A stretch of 63,436 nucleotides of DNA from Vibrio aestivus (lineage in GTDB: Bacteria > Pseudomonadota > Gammaproteobacteria > Enterobacterales > Vibrionaceae): the NCBI GenBank assembly GCA_003263845.1, contig JYJN01000116.1, positions 1 to 63,436 of the forward strand, written 5' to 3'. Each line of letters begins with the position of its first letter. Position 1 is the stretch's first letter. The position numbers and the translations under genes are program-made. Below, piece by piece: positions 49,744-60,488 of the stretch. The notes under the pieces are model-generated. The model searched no databases. It was not told where the DNA came from and saw only the letters and a list, made by a program, of their open reading frames with translations.

Positions 49744-51020
49744 ATGGATAAATCACTTTCTAGCAAGATCTTTGTAGGTTTGTTTGCTGGCCTAATTCTA
49801 GGTACAGCAATTCAATATCTATTTTCTGGCATCTCATTCTTTGACGTATACCTATTAGGCGCAGCTGAAGGCGCTGGTGGTATGTTTGTCTCTCTTATTA
49901 AACTTCTTGTTGTACCACTGGTATACGTGTCAATCGTATGCGGTATTGTTGAACTGAAAGACATTCGTTCTTTCGGCCGCTTGGGTGGTAAAACATTCAG
50001 CCTTTACATCATCAATACACTCATCGCTATCGCCGCGGCGCTAACGGTTGCGATGATTGTGCAGCCTGGCGCAGGTGCTAACCTAGCAAACACGTTGACA
50101 CAGTCTGTAGAGCTAGCAACAACGGAAACACCTGATATCTTCTCGTTGGTTGTGAACATTGTGCCTAGCAACCCAGTTCAAGCGTTTGCAAACGGCGACA
50201 TGCTGCAAATCATCTTTATGGCAATTTTGACAGGTCTTGCCATTCAAGCTTTAGATTCACGCGGTGGCCCTGCTGTGAAAACGTTTAAGATGGCAAACGA
50301 GATCATGATGAAGCTGATCGGTCTTGTGATGAGCTTGGCGCCATACGGTGTATTTGCCTGATGATTCAACTTGGTGCGACGCTAGATGCGAATACTCTTG
50401 CGTCTGTTGCAGGTTATGTCGCGCTTGTTGTGGGCATGTTGGTGTTCTGGATTTTCGTGGTTTACCCAATTATCGTCCAACTAACAACGGGTATTTCAGC
50501 GCGTGAGTTTTCTCGTAAGACGCGTGAGCAAGTGCTTTTCTCTCTATCAACAGCAAGCTCGAACGCAACTATCCCTGTGACCATGCGCACACTTACTGAC
50601 AAAATTGGTGTATCTAAGTCGGTAGCTGGTTTCGGTGTGCCACTGGGTGCAACTATGAACATGGCGGGTGTATCTATATACATTGCGATCGCAGCGGTTT
50701 TCTGTGCGAATGCATTCGGCCAACCAATTGCGGTAAGCGATATGCTTACACTAGGTTTCACAGTATTGCTTCTTTCTATTGGTGCGGGTGGCGTTCCAGG
50801 CGGTGGTGTTGTGATGATCGGTGTTATCTTGCACCAATTAGGTCTTCCACCTGAAGGTTTGGCAATTGTTGCGGCAGTGGACCGTATCAATGACATGTTC
50901 TGTACGTCATCTAACGTTGTGGGTGATACTGCGGTGAACACGATCGTTGCGCACACTGAAGGTGAGTTGGGTAAAGAAGAAGCGGAAGTTTCAGCTCAAC
51001 CAGCACAATCGAATGCATAA
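49744..51020 (+). CDS. Dicarboxylate/amino acid:cation symporter, apparent 1-nt frameshift
   Basis: DAACS (GltP-type) transporter taking up glutamate, aspartate or C4-dicarboxylates with H+ or Na+. ATG 49744 (MDKSLSSKIFVGLFAGLILG). Two frames abut at 50357-50358: CC should be CCC, giving APYGVFALMIQLGATLDANT. Family signatures: SLIKLLVVPLVYVSIVCG, the serine-rich FSLSTASSNATIPVTMRTL, and GVPGGGVVMIGVIL. DRINDMFCTSSNVVGD carries the substrate-binding Asp/Arg region. Corrected length is about 425, with eight TM helices and two hairpins expected. Confidence 0.9.
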
Positions 51021-51055
51021 TGATATCAAGTAGATAACTTATAGGAAGCGAGCCT

Positions 51056-51074
51056 GTTGTGGCTCGCTTTTTTT
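51056..51074 (+). terminator. Terminator after the dicarboxylate symporter
   Basis: AAGCGAGCC and GGCTCGCTT pair around TGTTGT, followed by seven T. Confidence 0.9.
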
Positions 51075-51137
51075 ATATAGGGGGGCACAGCATGAAAAGC
51101 AGTAAGGAAGAAAAAATTACGTTTTTTTTCTCTTTTA

Positions 51138-51167
51138 CCCTTGAAATGATATTTGTCGCCCTTATCT
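51138..51167 (+). promoter_or_regulatory. Sigma-32-like promoter, distal, of dnaK
   Basis: CCCTTGAAA (51138-51146) and CCCTTATCT (51159-51167), 12-bp gap. Good -35, fair -10. Confidence 0.65.
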
Positions 51168-51216
51168 ATGGTGCATACAAGAAACAAACACTATGACATT
51201 TGTTTTTGAGTAAGGG

Positions 51217-51243
51217 TTGAAAGCCCATTCTCCATCCCCACAT
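51217..51243 (+). promoter_or_regulatory. Sigma-32 promoter, proximal, of dnaK
   Basis: TTGAAA (51217-51222) and CCCCACAT (51236-51243), 13-bp gap, ending 46 bp upstream of the dnaK ATG. Confidence 0.78.
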
Positions 51244-51289
51244 AGGGGATATAGCAAAATGAAAACAGAATTTATTCGGAGATAGCCTG

Positions 51290-53203
51290 ATGGGTAAAAT
51301 CATTGGTATTGACTTAGGTACTACTAACTCTTGTGTTGCTGTTCTAGATGGCGACAAGCCTCGCGTAATTGAAAACGCAGAAGGTGAGCGTACAACAGCA
51401 TCGGTAATTGCATATACAGATGGTGAGACGCTAGTTGGTCAACCAGCGAAACGTCAAGCGGTTACAAACCCAACTAACACGCTATTTGCAATTAAGCGTC
51501 TAATCGGTCGTCGTTTTGAAGACGAAGAAGTACAACGTGACATCGAAATCATGCCTTTCAACATCGTGAAAGCGGATAACGGTGATGCTTGGGTTGAAGC
51601 ACAAGGCCAAAAAATGGCGGCTCCTCAGGTTTCTGCAGAAGTACTTAAGAAGATGAAGAAAACTGCTGAAGACTTCCTAGGTGAGGAAGTAACTGGCGCA
51701 GTTATCACAGTTCCTGCTTACTTTAACGATGCTCAGCGTCAAGCAACTAAAGATGCTGGCCGTATCGCAGGTCTAGAAGTTAAACGTATCATCAACGAAC
51801 CTACGGCTGCTGCACTAGCATACGGCCTAGACAAGTCAGGCGGCGATCGCACTATCGCGGTTTACGACCTTGGTGGTGGTACATTCGATATCTCTATCAT
51901 CGAAATCGATGAAGTAGAAGGCGAGAAGACTTTCGAAGTTCTAGCAACTAACGGTGATACTCACCTTGGTGGTGAAGATTTTGATAACCGTCTAATCAAC
52001 TACCTAGTAGAAGAGTTTAAGAAAGAGCAAGGTCTTGATCTTAAAACCGATCCACTAGCGATGCAGCGTGTTAAAGAAGCGGCTGAAAAAGCGAAGATCG
52101 AACTGTCTTCTGCACAGCAAACTGACGTAAACCTACCTTACGTTACAGCTGACGCAACTGGTCCTAAGCACATGAACGTTAAAGTTACGCGTGCGAAACT
52201 AGAATCTCTAGTTGAAGACCTAGTTCAACGTTCTCTAGAGCCACTAAAAGTTGCACTAGCGGATGCTGACCTGTCAGTAAGCGACATCAACGACGTAATC
52301 CTAGTTGGTGGTCAAACACGTATGCCAATGGTTCAAGCTAAAGTAGCTGAATTCTTTGGTAAAGATGCTCGTAAAGACGTTAACCCTGACGAAGCAGTAG
52401 CAATGGGTGCTGCAGTTCAAGGTGGTGTACTTGCAGGTGACGTGAAAGACGTACTTCTACTAGACGTTACTCCTCTATCTCTTGGTATCGAGACGATGGG
52501 CGGCGTAATGACTAAGCTAGTTGAGAAGAACACAACTATCCCAACCAAAGCAAACCAAGTTTTCTCTACAGCAGAAGACAACCAGAACGCAGTAACTATT
52601 CACGTTCTGCAAGGTGAGCGTAAGCAAGCGACTTACAATAAGTCTCTTGGTCAGTTCAACCTAGAAGGTATCCAAGCAGCACCTCGCGGTATGCCTCAGA
52701 TTGAAGTTACTTTCGACCTAGATGCGGACGGTATCCTTCACGTATCTGCTAAAGACAAGCAGACGGGTAAAGAGCAGAAGATCACTATCCAAGCTTCAGG
52801 CGGTCTAAGCGACGAAGATATCGAGAAAATGGTTCAAGAAGCAGAAGCGAACAAAGAAGCGGACAAGAAGTTCGAAGAGCTAGCAACTGCACGCAACCAA
52901 GCTGACCAAATGATTCACGGTACTCAGAAGCAAGTTGAAGAAGCAGGTGATGCACTTCCAGCTGAAGAGAAAGAGAAGATTGAAGCAGCAATCAAAGAGC
53001 TAGAAGAAGCGAAGAAAGGCGACGACAAAGAAGCTATCGACGCGAAAGTTCAAGCGCTAATGGCAGCAGCTCAAAAGCTGATGGAAATCGCTCAACAGCA
53101 AGCTCAAGCAGCACAAGGTGCTGAAGCAGGCGAAGAGCAACCTCAGCAAGATGACGTTGTTGATGCTGAATTCGAAGAAGTTAAGGAAGACGACAAGAAG
53201 TAA
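51290..53203 (+). CDS. dnaK: Chaperone DnaK (Hsp70)
   Basis: 637 residues. ATPase domain: [57 protein letters not shown]. The linker is [20 protein letters not shown], followed by the substrate-binding domain, helical lid and the acidic tail ending EEVKEDDKK. General folding chaperone working with DnaJ and GrpE. Codon use is strongly biased (GAA, GCA, CTA), as expected for high expression. No frame break. Confidence 0.99.
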   Translation: MGKIIGIDLGTTNSCVAVLDGDKPRVIENAEGERTTASVIAYTDGETLVGQPAKRQAVTNPTNTLFAIKRLIGRRFEDEEVQRDIEIMPFNIVKADNGDAWVEAQGQKMAAPQVSAEVLKKMKKTAEDFLGEEVTGAVITVPAYFNDAQRQATKDAGRIAGLEVKRIINEPTAAALAYGLDKSGGDRTIAVYDLGGGTFDISIIEIDEVEGEKTFEVLATNGDTHLGGEDFDNRLINYLVEEFKKEQGLDLKTDPLAMQRVKEAAEKAKIELSSAQQTDVNLPYVTADATGPKHMNVKVTRAKLESLVEDLVQRSLEPLKVALADADLSVSDINDVILVGGQTRMPMVQAKVAEFFGKDARKDVNPDEAVAMGAAVQGGVLAGDVKDVLLLDVTPLSLGIETMGGVMTKLVEKNTTIPTKANQVFSTAEDNQNAVTIHVLQGERKQATYNKSLGQFNLEGIQAAPRGMPQIEVTFDLDADGILHVSAKDKQTGKEQKITIQASGGLSDEDIEKMVQEAEANKEADKKFEELATARNQADQMIHGTQKQVEEAGDALPAEEKEKIEAAIKELEEAKKGDDKEAIDAKVQALMAAAQKLMEIAQQQAQAAQGAEAGEEQPQQDDVVDAEFEEVKEDDKK

Positions 53204-53230
53204 TTCTTGAACGAACCTAACTGAGTTCTA

Positions 53231-53268
53231 ATGCGGGCGTTTGAGGTAACTCATACGCCCGCATGTTT
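53231..53268 (+). terminator. Hairpin between dnaK and dnaJ
   Basis: ATGCGGGCGT and ACGCCCGCAT pair around a 14-nt loop that itself contains GAGGTAACTC. Only a short T run follows, so it may attenuate dnaJ relative to dnaK rather than terminate fully. Confidence 0.6.
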
Positions 53269-53400
53269 GTAAAAGCATGTCCATCTAACTAAAAGTGTCT
53301 TTTTGATGAGAAGTCATTAAAATCCAGAGCCATTAGTTAGATCGATATAAACACCAAGCGACAAGACGTCGTTTGCAGTAACAAATTGGTGACCAAGAGT

Positions 53401-54543
53401 ATGTCAAAACGTGATTTTTACGAAGTATTGGGCGTAGGCCGTGATGCCTCTGAGCGTGATATTAAGAAAGCGTATAAACGTTTAGCGATGAAGTTCCACC
53501 CTGACCGTAATCAGGGTGACGAAAGCGCTGCAGAAAAGTTTAAAGAAGTAAAAGAAGCGTACGAAATCTTACTCGACCCTCAAAAGAAAGCCGCTTACGA
53601 TCAGTACGGCCACGCTGCTTTTGAACAAGGCGGAATGGGTGGTGGCGGTTTTGGCGGTGGCCAAGCTGACTTCGGTGACATTTTTGGTGATGTATTCGGT
53701 GATATTTTCGGTGGTGGTCGTCGTGGTGGCGGTCAACAACGTGCGCAGCGCGGTGCCGATTTACGCTATAACATGGAACTGACTCTGGAAGAGGCTGTTA
53801 AAGGCATCTCTAGAGAAATTGAAGTTCCAACACTTGTCCACTGTGATACTTGTGACGGCAGCGGTGCGAAGAAAGGCTCGCAACCTGAAACTTGTGGTAC
53901 CTGTCATGGCCATGGTCAAGTACAGATGCGCCAAGGTTTCTTTGCTGTTCAGCAAACGTGTCCAACCTGTCACGGTAGCGGTAAGATCATTAAAGACCCA
54001 TGTAATGAATGCCATGGTCAAGGTCGTAAGCAGAAAACCAAAACACTTAGCGTTAAAATCCCAGCTGGCGTGGATACGGGTGATCGCATTCGTCTGTCAG
54101 GCGAGGGTGAAGCCGGTGAAATGGGCGCACCAGCTGGTGACTTGTACGTTCAAGTTCACGTGAAAGAGCACCACATCTTTGAGCGCGACGGTAACAACTT
54201 GTACTGTGAAGTACCAGTGAGCTTTGCAATGGCTGCGCTAGGTGGTGAAGTTGAAGTACCGACTCTTGATGGCCGTGTAAACCTGAAGGTTCCAACTGAG
54301 ACGCAAACAGGTCGTATGTTCCGCATGCGCGCTAAAGGCGTGAAAGGTGTTCGCGGTGGTGGCGTTGGCGACCTAATCGTGAAACTGGTTGTAGAGACTC
54401 CGGTTAACTTAAGCTCACGCCAAAAAGAGCTACTGAAAGAGTTTGAAGAGTCTTGCGGCGGTGAAGCGGCGACTAAGCACAAGCCTAAGTCAGAAGGCTT
54501 TTTTAACGGTGTTAAGAAGTTTTTTGATGACCTGACAAGCTAA
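53401..54543 (+). CDS. dnaJ: Chaperone DnaJ (Hsp40)
   Basis: 380 residues from ATG 53401 ([20 protein letters not shown]); the in-frame extension to 53386 is unsupported. J-domain with HPD at 33-35, Gly/Phe-rich region ([20 protein letters not shown]), then four CxxCxGxG zinc motifs: [36 protein letters not shown]. The C-terminal substrate domain is intact. Stimulates DnaK ATPase. Followed by a terminator. Confidence 0.98.
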   Translation: MSKRDFYEVLGVGRDASERDIKKAYKRLAMKFHPDRNQGDESAAEKFKEVKEAYEILLDPQKKAAYDQYGHAAFEQGGMGGGGFGGGQADFGDIFGDVFGDIFGGGRRGGGQQRAQRGADLRYNMELTLEEAVKGISREIEVPTLVHCDTCDGSGAKKGSQPETCGTCHGHGQVQMRQGFFAVQQTCPTCHGSGKIIKDPCNECHGQGRKQKTKTLSVKIPAGVDTGDRIRLSGEGEAGEMGAPAGDLYVQVHVKEHHIFERDGNNLYCEVPVSFAMAALGGEVEVPTLDGRVNLKVPTETQTGRMFRMRAKGVKGVRGGGVGDLIVKLVVETPVNLSSRQKELLKEFEESCGGEAATKHKPKSEGFFNGVKKFFDDLTS

Positions 54544-54564
54544 ACGAATTTAGCTTTAGATTTT

Positions 54565-54590
54565 AAAAGCCTGCTATTGCAGGCTTTTTT
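54565..54590 (+). terminator. Terminator after dnaJ
   Basis: AAAAGCCTGC and GCAGGCTTTTTT pair around TATT. Confidence 0.92.
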
Positions 54591-54751
54591 CGTTTTAGCC
54601 CATAAAATGCATCACTTGTAAGCTTACAGTCAGCGTTGGTAGCTTTTTCTTCTATAAAGTGAAAGCTACGTAAAATCAGCCTCTTCTAACATTTCTCTGC
54701 TTTTCTATCGCTAGTATTCGCCACTTTTAAATATCTAGGCAGTGGTAGCTT

Positions 54752-55137
54752 ATGAAAAAAATAATTGCAGCTTTACTTTTGGTCAGTTCGACTTGGTCAG
54801 TGACTACACTAGCGGAAACGGGCATTGGCTTGTCGGTGGGTGACCCATTCTGGGGGCTCGATGTGAAACACAATGGTTTTCGTTTCAATGTTAGCTTAGA
54901 CGATCAATTTGGTGTGGGTGCTAACAAAACGTTTCCCGTTCAGAATACTCCCCTTTATCTATTTGTTGGTGGCCAATACGTTGATCGAGACAAGCACTAT
55001 ATCGCGGTCACGCCGGGTATAGGTGCAGAGTTTAGGGTTAAGCCTTTGGGTTTCTATGTGGATCTGACCCCGCTGTTTATCTGGATGAACTCGACATTGA
55101 GTTAGAGGCCAGAGCAGGTTTCCGTGTGTACTTCTAG
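54752..55137 (+). CDS. Small exported barrel-like protein, apparent 1-nt frameshift
   Basis: Unrecognised. Signal peptide MKKIIAALLLVSSTWSVTTLA, cut near residue 21. Then alternating polar/hydrophobic strands (GFRFNVSLDDQFGVGANKTF, YLFVGGQYVDRDKHYIAVTP). The first frame stops at 55105. Adding one G at 55083-55084 (TCTGGATG to TCTGGGATG) lets it continue DELDIELEARAGFRVYF and stop at 55137. A terminal Phe after alternating residues is typical of outer-membrane barrel proteins, so a small barrel of about 128 residues is inferred. It lies alone between dnaJ and the pilin cluster. Confidence 0.7.
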
Positions 55138-55180
55138 TCACTGTAAAGCTCGTATTTTTGAGTGACTCTTCTAGCGACTC

Positions 55181-55609
55181 TCACCAACACTCGCTTGGTG
55201 TGACTTCACCATTTGACGCCAGTGTCATTTGATTGTTATTGGGTAAGCACTCATCTGATGCTTGCCCTTTTCCTGATTGAGCCGTTGCTGTGATGACATA
55301 ACTTTGCGAGGCAGAGCTGGTTATAGAAAACGTATAGCGTTCATCACTGGATTCACACACGGTGCACGCTCCCGAGCTGATGAGGTTACTCCAACTGTAA
55401 CCGCTGTTGTATTGATCTTCCAACAACAACTGGAGTTTCAGCATATCTGATTTGGCTAGGTTTCGATGGGACTTGAGGGCATGACTTTGATAACTCGGGT
55501 AGGCAATAGAACTCAATACACCAATAACCACAACTACGATCAATAATTCGATCAGTGTCATCCCTATCATACGTTTGTTGTTGTATTTACAGATATTTTT
55601 TCGATTCAT
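55181..55609 (-). CDS. pilE: Type IV pilin-like protein (PilE type)
   Basis: 142 residues. Prepilin leader MNRKNICKYNNKRMIG, then cleavage before MTLIELLIVVVVIGVLSS with the conserved Glu5. Soluble part has four cysteines (ACTVCESSDE, DECLPNN, SECW), the last pair forming the usual C-terminal D-loop. Pilus fibre or minor pilin. Divergent from fimT-pilW-pilX-pilV; in V. cholerae the equivalent cluster beside dnaJ contributes to the DNA-uptake pilus, from memory. Confidence 0.85.
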   Translation of the reverse strand: MNRKNICKYNNKRMIGMTLIELLIVVVVIGVLSSIAYPSYQSHALKSHRNLAKSDMLKLQLLLEDQYNSGYSWSNLISSGACTVCESSDERYTFSITSSASQSYVITATAQSGKGQASDECLPNNNQMTLASNGEVTPSECW

Positions 55610-55711
55610 GACGAGTACTTCCTAGAAACCTAACTCCCTATTTTTGGGGAGTGATATTTTATGTGCAAGGTTGAGTATGGTTAATCACTTGTTTACACAG
55701 GAATTTGGGAA

Positions 55712-56221
55712 ATGACTCGCGGGTTTACGTTGTTAGAGTTACTGATTACCTTAGCGATAATGGGCGCGTTATTGGCTTGGGTTGCACCCAGCTTCAGTAC
55801 TTTGTCTACTACAAGTAAAATGCAGCGCTTGGCTTCTGAATTACAAGGTTTTGTGACTCTTGGAAAGTCTGAAGCCATTTTAAAAAGGCGACCATTGTGG
55901 GGGCACTTTATCGCTTCGGGCGCCAGTGATAGTCAAGGTAATTGGCGGTTAGAGCTGACAGACAGCGATACTGAAGGGAGTGGAAATGTTCTTTTCCAAT
56001 TGTCAGGAAAGCCTTTTGACGGGCTGACAGTCGGCGTTACTTATACCTCTGAGCAAATCTCCTTTGATGAGACACATGGCCGCCCCAAAAATGGCAGTTT
56101 CTTTTTCTATCCTAATAGCAATACAACTGAGCGATTAGAGCTTATTACGTTTCATCGTTCTGCCATCACTCGCGTGTGCTCAGCGAGTGGCAGTGAACTT
56201 TATGGCTACAAGGTGTGTTGA
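55712..56221 (+). CDS. fimT: Minor pseudopilin FimT/GspH-like
   Basis: 169 residues. Short leader MTRG, then FTLLELLITLAIMGALLAWV with Glu5. GspH/FimT domain follows (KMQRLASELQGFVTLGKSEA, FSLSG-like and FHRSAITRVCSASGSELYGY near the end). First gene of a tight minor-pilin operon: the pilW ATG lies 1 bp after its stop. FimT homologues can bind DNA in natural transformation. Confidence 0.85.
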   Translation: MTRGFTLLELLITLAIMGALLAWVAPSFSTLSTTSKMQRLASELQGFVTLGKSEAILKRRPLWGHFIASGASDSQGNWRLELTDSDTEGSGNVLFQLSGKPFDGLTVGVTYTSEQISFDETHGRPKNGSFFFYPNSNTTERLELITFHRSAITRVCSASGSELYGYKVC

Positions 56222-56222
56222 T

Positions 56223-56864
56223 ATGACTACTCCACGCCGCATAAAAGGTGCAAGCCTGATCGAATTCCTCATTGCCTCCACGATCGGCATCATTGCTTTG
56301 GGCATTATCGGTGGAACATTTATTCAAGGGCAAAAGTTGTCAACGCAACGGGTTAAAGAGCTGAATCTATTGCAGAGCAACAACAGTGTCCTCCAACTGT
56401 TGAAGTTAGACCTTCATCGAGCGGGTTACGACGGTGTGAATGGTTACTCACTGAAGTTATCGGGAGCGGCGCATACACTTCATGTTGTGAATGGCATTGA
56501 TCATGGGCTTGTTGCTTATGCCTATGCTTCTCAAATTTCTGGTAGTGCTATTACCTACCGGAATGTTGCTTATCGTCAGCAGGCGTCAGACCCTGATGTT
56601 TTACAAATATGTGAAAAAGAGCAGTCCACCATAATGACGGCCGCGCAATCGGAAGATTTCTCAACACTTGTTGGTGCTAACTGCAACACGCTCTTTCATA
56701 CCAATCAAATCACAGTTGAACGTTTTGATGTTGAACTGGCAGAGTTGCAAGGCGTTTCTGTCAGCTCTGCGATGGCGACGATTACGCTAAAAACTCAGCT
56801 GAAGAATGACAGTTCGGTGTCGCAAACTTTGGCTATGGACAGCAAGCAGAGGAACTGGCAATGA
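56223..56864 (+). CDS. pilW: Minor pilin PilW-like
   Basis: 213 residues from ATG 56223 (MTTPRRIKGASLIEFLIAST). Leader cleavage after KG, with mature ASLIEFLIASTIGIIALGII and Glu5. PilW-type C-terminal domain with CEKEQS and LVGANCNTLF cysteines. Its end overlaps the pilX start by 4 bp, indicating translational coupling. Confidence 0.85.
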   Translation: MTTPRRIKGASLIEFLIASTIGIIALGIIGGTFIQGQKLSTQRVKELNLLQSNNSVLQLLKLDLHRAGYDGVNGYSLKLSGAAHTLHVVNGIDHGLVAYAYASQISGSAITYRNVAYRQQASDPDVLQICEKEQSTIMTAAQSEDFSTLVGANCNTLFHTNQITVERFDVELAELQGVSVSSAMATITLKTQLKNDSSVSQTLAMDSKQRNWQ

Positions 56865-58180
56865 TGTTCGAACAACGAGGTGGTGCGACATTATTGATAA
56901 CGAGCGTGCTACTGATTGCGGCATTATTAGTTACGCTTGGCAGCACTCGCACTGTTTTCTTTCAAATTAAGCGAGCGCAAAACGAATTGGAATCACGCAA
57001 GCAGCATTGGGTTGCTGAAGGTGGGCTCGAGTGTGTTTATACCAAGGCTAAAAACTCAAATAGTGTGCCCACTTCAATTACTGAATGTAAGGATGCGCTA
57101 TCGTTGAGTGAACTCACTATTACCACAGGGGCGCCAAACGTTATCCACTCTAAAAAAGGCAACTTGTTACTTAACAAAGCGTTTAACTCACCAACGATTA
57201 GCAGTACAGGTGCGATTCGCTCCGCTTCAGACTTAGTGATTAACGGTTCGTATACCTCATCCCCCGATCCTGGTAAAAACCTAGGTAGCCACGAGTGGCA
57301 GTGCACATCGGTTCGGTACCTCGATCTATTTTACGCAACTAGCTATAACACCTATCACCCTTGGCAAGTCGCATCTGTCCCCCTTATGCGAGTTTTCCGA
57401 GTAGTGTACCTGATCCACAAGTTTGTCACTCCGGCAATCACTCTTACGGTATCACTAACTTGGAAGATACTGCAGATGACTATATCCAAGATACGACAAT
57501 GGAAATCTTTTCTGATGTATTTAATCATCCACGTGATGACTGGTTTTTGGTTATGTCAGATCGAACTAAGTTTGGTTATGTCCCCTTTTCACTCAATACA
57601 GATTCTTGGGAGAGTGTAGATGATCTTGGCTCTGCGTCATTTAACACAAACTGTGCGGAAGAGATTCAACAGAACATTGAAAACAAGCAAGATGTCATTT
57701 GGGTATATGGTGGATGTGAAATCAACGACGCTGACTTCGATAACTTAAGTGATGCGATCGATGCCAATTTAGGTGGGAGTGGCATTATTTTGGTTATCCA
57801 TAATGGGCTACTGTCGGTAACCGGGAGTATGGACTTTAAAGGGATGCTTTATCACTTTATTTCCGATGACTTTGTGGATGCAGATGGTAATCCTCTTGAA
57901 TTTAGTGATTGGCATTTAACGGAGAATGATACTGGCACTCCCTCCACCTTGAAGGGTGATAACTGCATTAGCAGCAACGGTGCCAATGACTAAAGAGCAG
58001 ATTGGTTACTTTCAAAACGGTTCATTTAACCCCAGCGGTGGCTATTTAATGGATGCGCCGGGAACTGTTGCTTTATTTAATGCGGCAATGACGTTTAAGT
58101 ACAATCGAGATGCGATTGAAAAGCCGAGTAAAAAGTTCAAAACAACGACTTGGTATCGAGGTTCTTGGAATGACCAATAG
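56861..58180 (+). CDS. pilX: Large PilX-like minor pilin, two apparent frameshifts
   Basis: Three frame pieces, about 440 residues when joined. N-terminus MMFEQRGGATLLITSVLLIA lacks the usual Glu5, as do other PilX proteins. Break 1 at the C run 57379-57383: six C instead of five gives VASVPPYASFPSSVPDPQVC. Break 2 lies between about 57955 and 57990, where one base must be removed; dropping one C from GCC near 57983 would read NGAMTKEQIGYFQNGSF. The end TTTWYRGSWNDQ is complete and overlaps pilV by 11 bp. Unusually long for PilX; the middle (EIQQNIENKQDVIWVYGG, SGIILVIHNGLLSVTGSMDF) is not recognised. Confidence 0.75.
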
Positions 58181-58616
58181 ACGTGGCCGTTGCAAACATC
58201 AAAGAGGGGCGAGTCTTGTCGAGGTGCTGATCGCTTTTGTGTTGATTGGTGTGTGCGCTTTAGGGTTAGTAAAACTGCAAGCAACACTGGAAGCCAAAGC
58301 GGACTTTGCTAAACATAGCATCGAAGCTTTGTACCTTGCAGAGAATCAATTAGAAAAGTTTACCCAGCGAGGTATATCTTCTGCCACTGCTGTTTATAGC
58401 TATTCCGATATTGCATTGGACGCCTGTGTGACCGACTCGCCATGCTCAAGTTCTGTCGTAAGTGGTTATGAGGTTGACTGCCGAGTGACGCCTTTCGCTG
58501 CGTTGAGTGATGCGGTTTCCACAGTGGCTGTTGAAGTGTGCTGGTTAGATAGAAGAGGAACAAAACGAACGATAGAGTTAGTTACCATGATCTCCCAATA
58601 TAGTGAGTTTGACTAA
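58170..58616 (+). CDS. pilV: Minor pilin PilV-like
   Basis: 148 residues from ATG 58170 (MTNRRGRCKHQRGASLVEVL). Cleavage after RG, mature ASLVEVLIAFVLIGVCALGL with Glu5. Cysteines in DACVTDSPCSSS and VDCRV/VEVCWLD suggest disulfides. Last gene of the minor-pilin operon, overlapping the pilX stop. Confidence 0.85.
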   Translation: MTNRRGRCKHQRGASLVEVLIAFVLIGVCALGLVKLQATLEAKADFAKHSIEALYLAENQLEKFTQRGISSATAVYSYSDIALDACVTDSPCSSSVVSGYEVDCRVTPFAALSDAVSTVAVEVCWLDRRGTKRTIELVTMISQYSEFD

Positions 58617-58884
58617 ATCGAATGATTTATGAGCTCGGATTCACCTTATTCTGACATTCTTATCAATTTGGTTTCCCAATTGTATTCTGTATTGATGTGT
58701 TTTTGTTTTTATTTTGTTGCACGTCGATTGGTGTTTTGCAAAATATGTCTCTGTGTTTAAAAAAATACCCAGAACCTTGTGCTTTTAATGGACGTATTCT
58801 TTACAATGTGTAACTGAAAATAGGCCATGACGACTATACTAAAGGCCACTGGCAACAACATCACATAATACATATGGAGTTACC

Positions 58885-60444
58885 ATGAGTAACCAAGCTG
58901 TAAATCAAGCGCCCGATCTGAAGCCGAGCAGAATGGACCGCTTTTTAAACTTTATTGAACGTGCTGGTAATAAGATCCCAGATCCAGCGATTTTGTTCTT
59001 TTGGGCACTTGTCATTGTTTGGGTAGCGTCTGCCCTTCTATCAAACGTATCGTTTGACCTAATTAACCCTCGTACCGACGAAGCTCTAGTAGTAAACAAC
59101 CTGCTTACTGGTGAAGCTTTAGCAAGTTTCCTTGCCAACATGGTTACGACATTTACTGGCTTTGCGCCGCTGGGCATTGTATTAGTGGCGATGTTAGGTG
59201 TTGGTGTTGCTGACTCTTCTGGCTTTATTACAACTGGCCTTAAGAAGATGCTTAACTTCACACCAGCTAAGCTACTAACACCGATGCTTATTCTTGTGGC
59301 GATTGTATCGCACACAGCAGCAGATGCAGGTTACGTACTGGTAATTCCTCTAGGTGGTATCATCTTCCACGCTGCAGGCCGTCACCCTCTAGCGGGTATC
59401 GCAGCGGCATTCGCTGGTGTATCAGGTGGTTTCTCTGCAAACTTTATCCCTTCTGGTATCGATCCTCTACTTGCTGGTTTCACGCAAACGTCAGCGAACG
59501 TACTAGATCCTGATTACGTGATTAACCCTCTGGCAAACATCTTCTTTACTGGTCTATCTTCAGTTGTAGTTATCGCAATTGGTTGGTGGGTAACAGAGAA
59601 GATCATTGAGCCACGCCTTAAAAATACGGCAATTGATGAAGATGCTGAAGAAGCACCGGATCTTGGTACGTTTACAGAGATTGAATCAAAAGCATTCCAT
59701 TACGCTGGTTGGGCAATGGTTGCAGGTATCGCAGCATTAGTCTTTGCAGTATGGCCAGAGAACTCAGCACTACGTTCTCCTGAAGGTGAGATCACTGCTT
59801 TCTCTGCACCAATCATGCAGTCAATCGTACCGCTGATCTTCATCCTATTTGTTATCCCAGGTATCGTATACGGCCGTGTTTCTGGCAAGTTCCAAAACAG
59901 CAACGATGTTATCAAGTCTATGTCTGAGACTATGTCGACCATGGGCGCGTACATTGTGATGTCATTTTTCTGTGCTCAGTTCCTAGCAGCATTTGCTCAA
60001 TCAAACATTGGAACTATGCTGGCGCTATACGGTGCGGAAGGCTTGAAAGCGATGAACCTACCTGGCCAGGCAACTATCGTTGGTATGATTCTACTAACGG
60101 CGTTTGTTAACCTGCTTGTTGGTTCAGCGTCTGCTAAGTGGGCACTGATTGGTCCAATCCTTGTTCCAATGCTAATGGCGGTTGGTATTTCACCGGAGCT
60201 TTCTCAGGCTGCTTACCGAGTTGGTGACTCTGTGTCGAACATCATTTCACCTCTAATGGTATTCTTCCCACTTGTGGTTGTTTACTGTCAGCGTTACGTG
60301 AAGTCGACAGGTATCGGTACGCTAGCGTCTCTAATGATGCCTTACTCTATCGCAATGCTAATTGGTTGGACTATTTTCCTACTTGCTTACTGGGCTGTAG
60401 GTATTCCACTAGGTATTGCAGCACCTTACACTTACGCAATGTAG
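58885..60444 (+). CDS. AbgT-family transporter
   Basis: 519 residues, about 11 TM segments. Family signatures: RAGNKIPDPAILFFWALVIV, APLGIVLVAMLGVGVADSSG, VIPLGGIIFHAAGRHPLAGI, NFIPSGIDPLLAGFTQ and GSASAKWALIGPILVPMLM. AbgT proteins import p-aminobenzoyl-glutamate or export sulfonamide-like antimetabolites; which applies here is not evident. Monocistronic with a terminator downstream. Confidence 0.93.
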   Translation: MSNQAVNQAPDLKPSRMDRFLNFIERAGNKIPDPAILFFWALVIVWVASALLSNVSFDLINPRTDEALVVNNLLTGEALASFLANMVTTFTGFAPLGIVLVAMLGVGVADSSGFITTGLKKMLNFTPAKLLTPMLILVAIVSHTAADAGYVLVIPLGGIIFHAAGRHPLAGIAAAFAGVSGGFSANFIPSGIDPLLAGFTQTSANVLDPDYVINPLANIFFTGLSSVVVIAIGWWVTEKIIEPRLKNTAIDEDAEEAPDLGTFTEIESKAFHYAGWAMVAGIAALVFAVWPENSALRSPEGEITAFSAPIMQSIVPLIFILFVIPGIVYGRVSGKFQNSNDVIKSMSETMSTMGAYIVMSFFCAQFLAAFAQSNIGTMLALYGAEGLKAMNLPGQATIVGMILLTAFVNLLVGSASAKWALIGPILVPMLMAVGISPELSQAAYRVGDSVSNIISPLMVFFPLVVVYCQRYVKSTGIGTLASLMMPYSIAMLIGWTIFLLAYWAVGIPLGIAAPYTYAM

Positions 60445-60488
60445 GAGCTAGGTTAGCGAGTCAAGTTCGACTTGCGATATAAATTGCT

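Noticed and set aside
53231..53268. Full terminator splitting dnaK and dnaJ
   Set aside because: The hairpin is strong but lacks a proper T tract; kept only as a probable attenuator.
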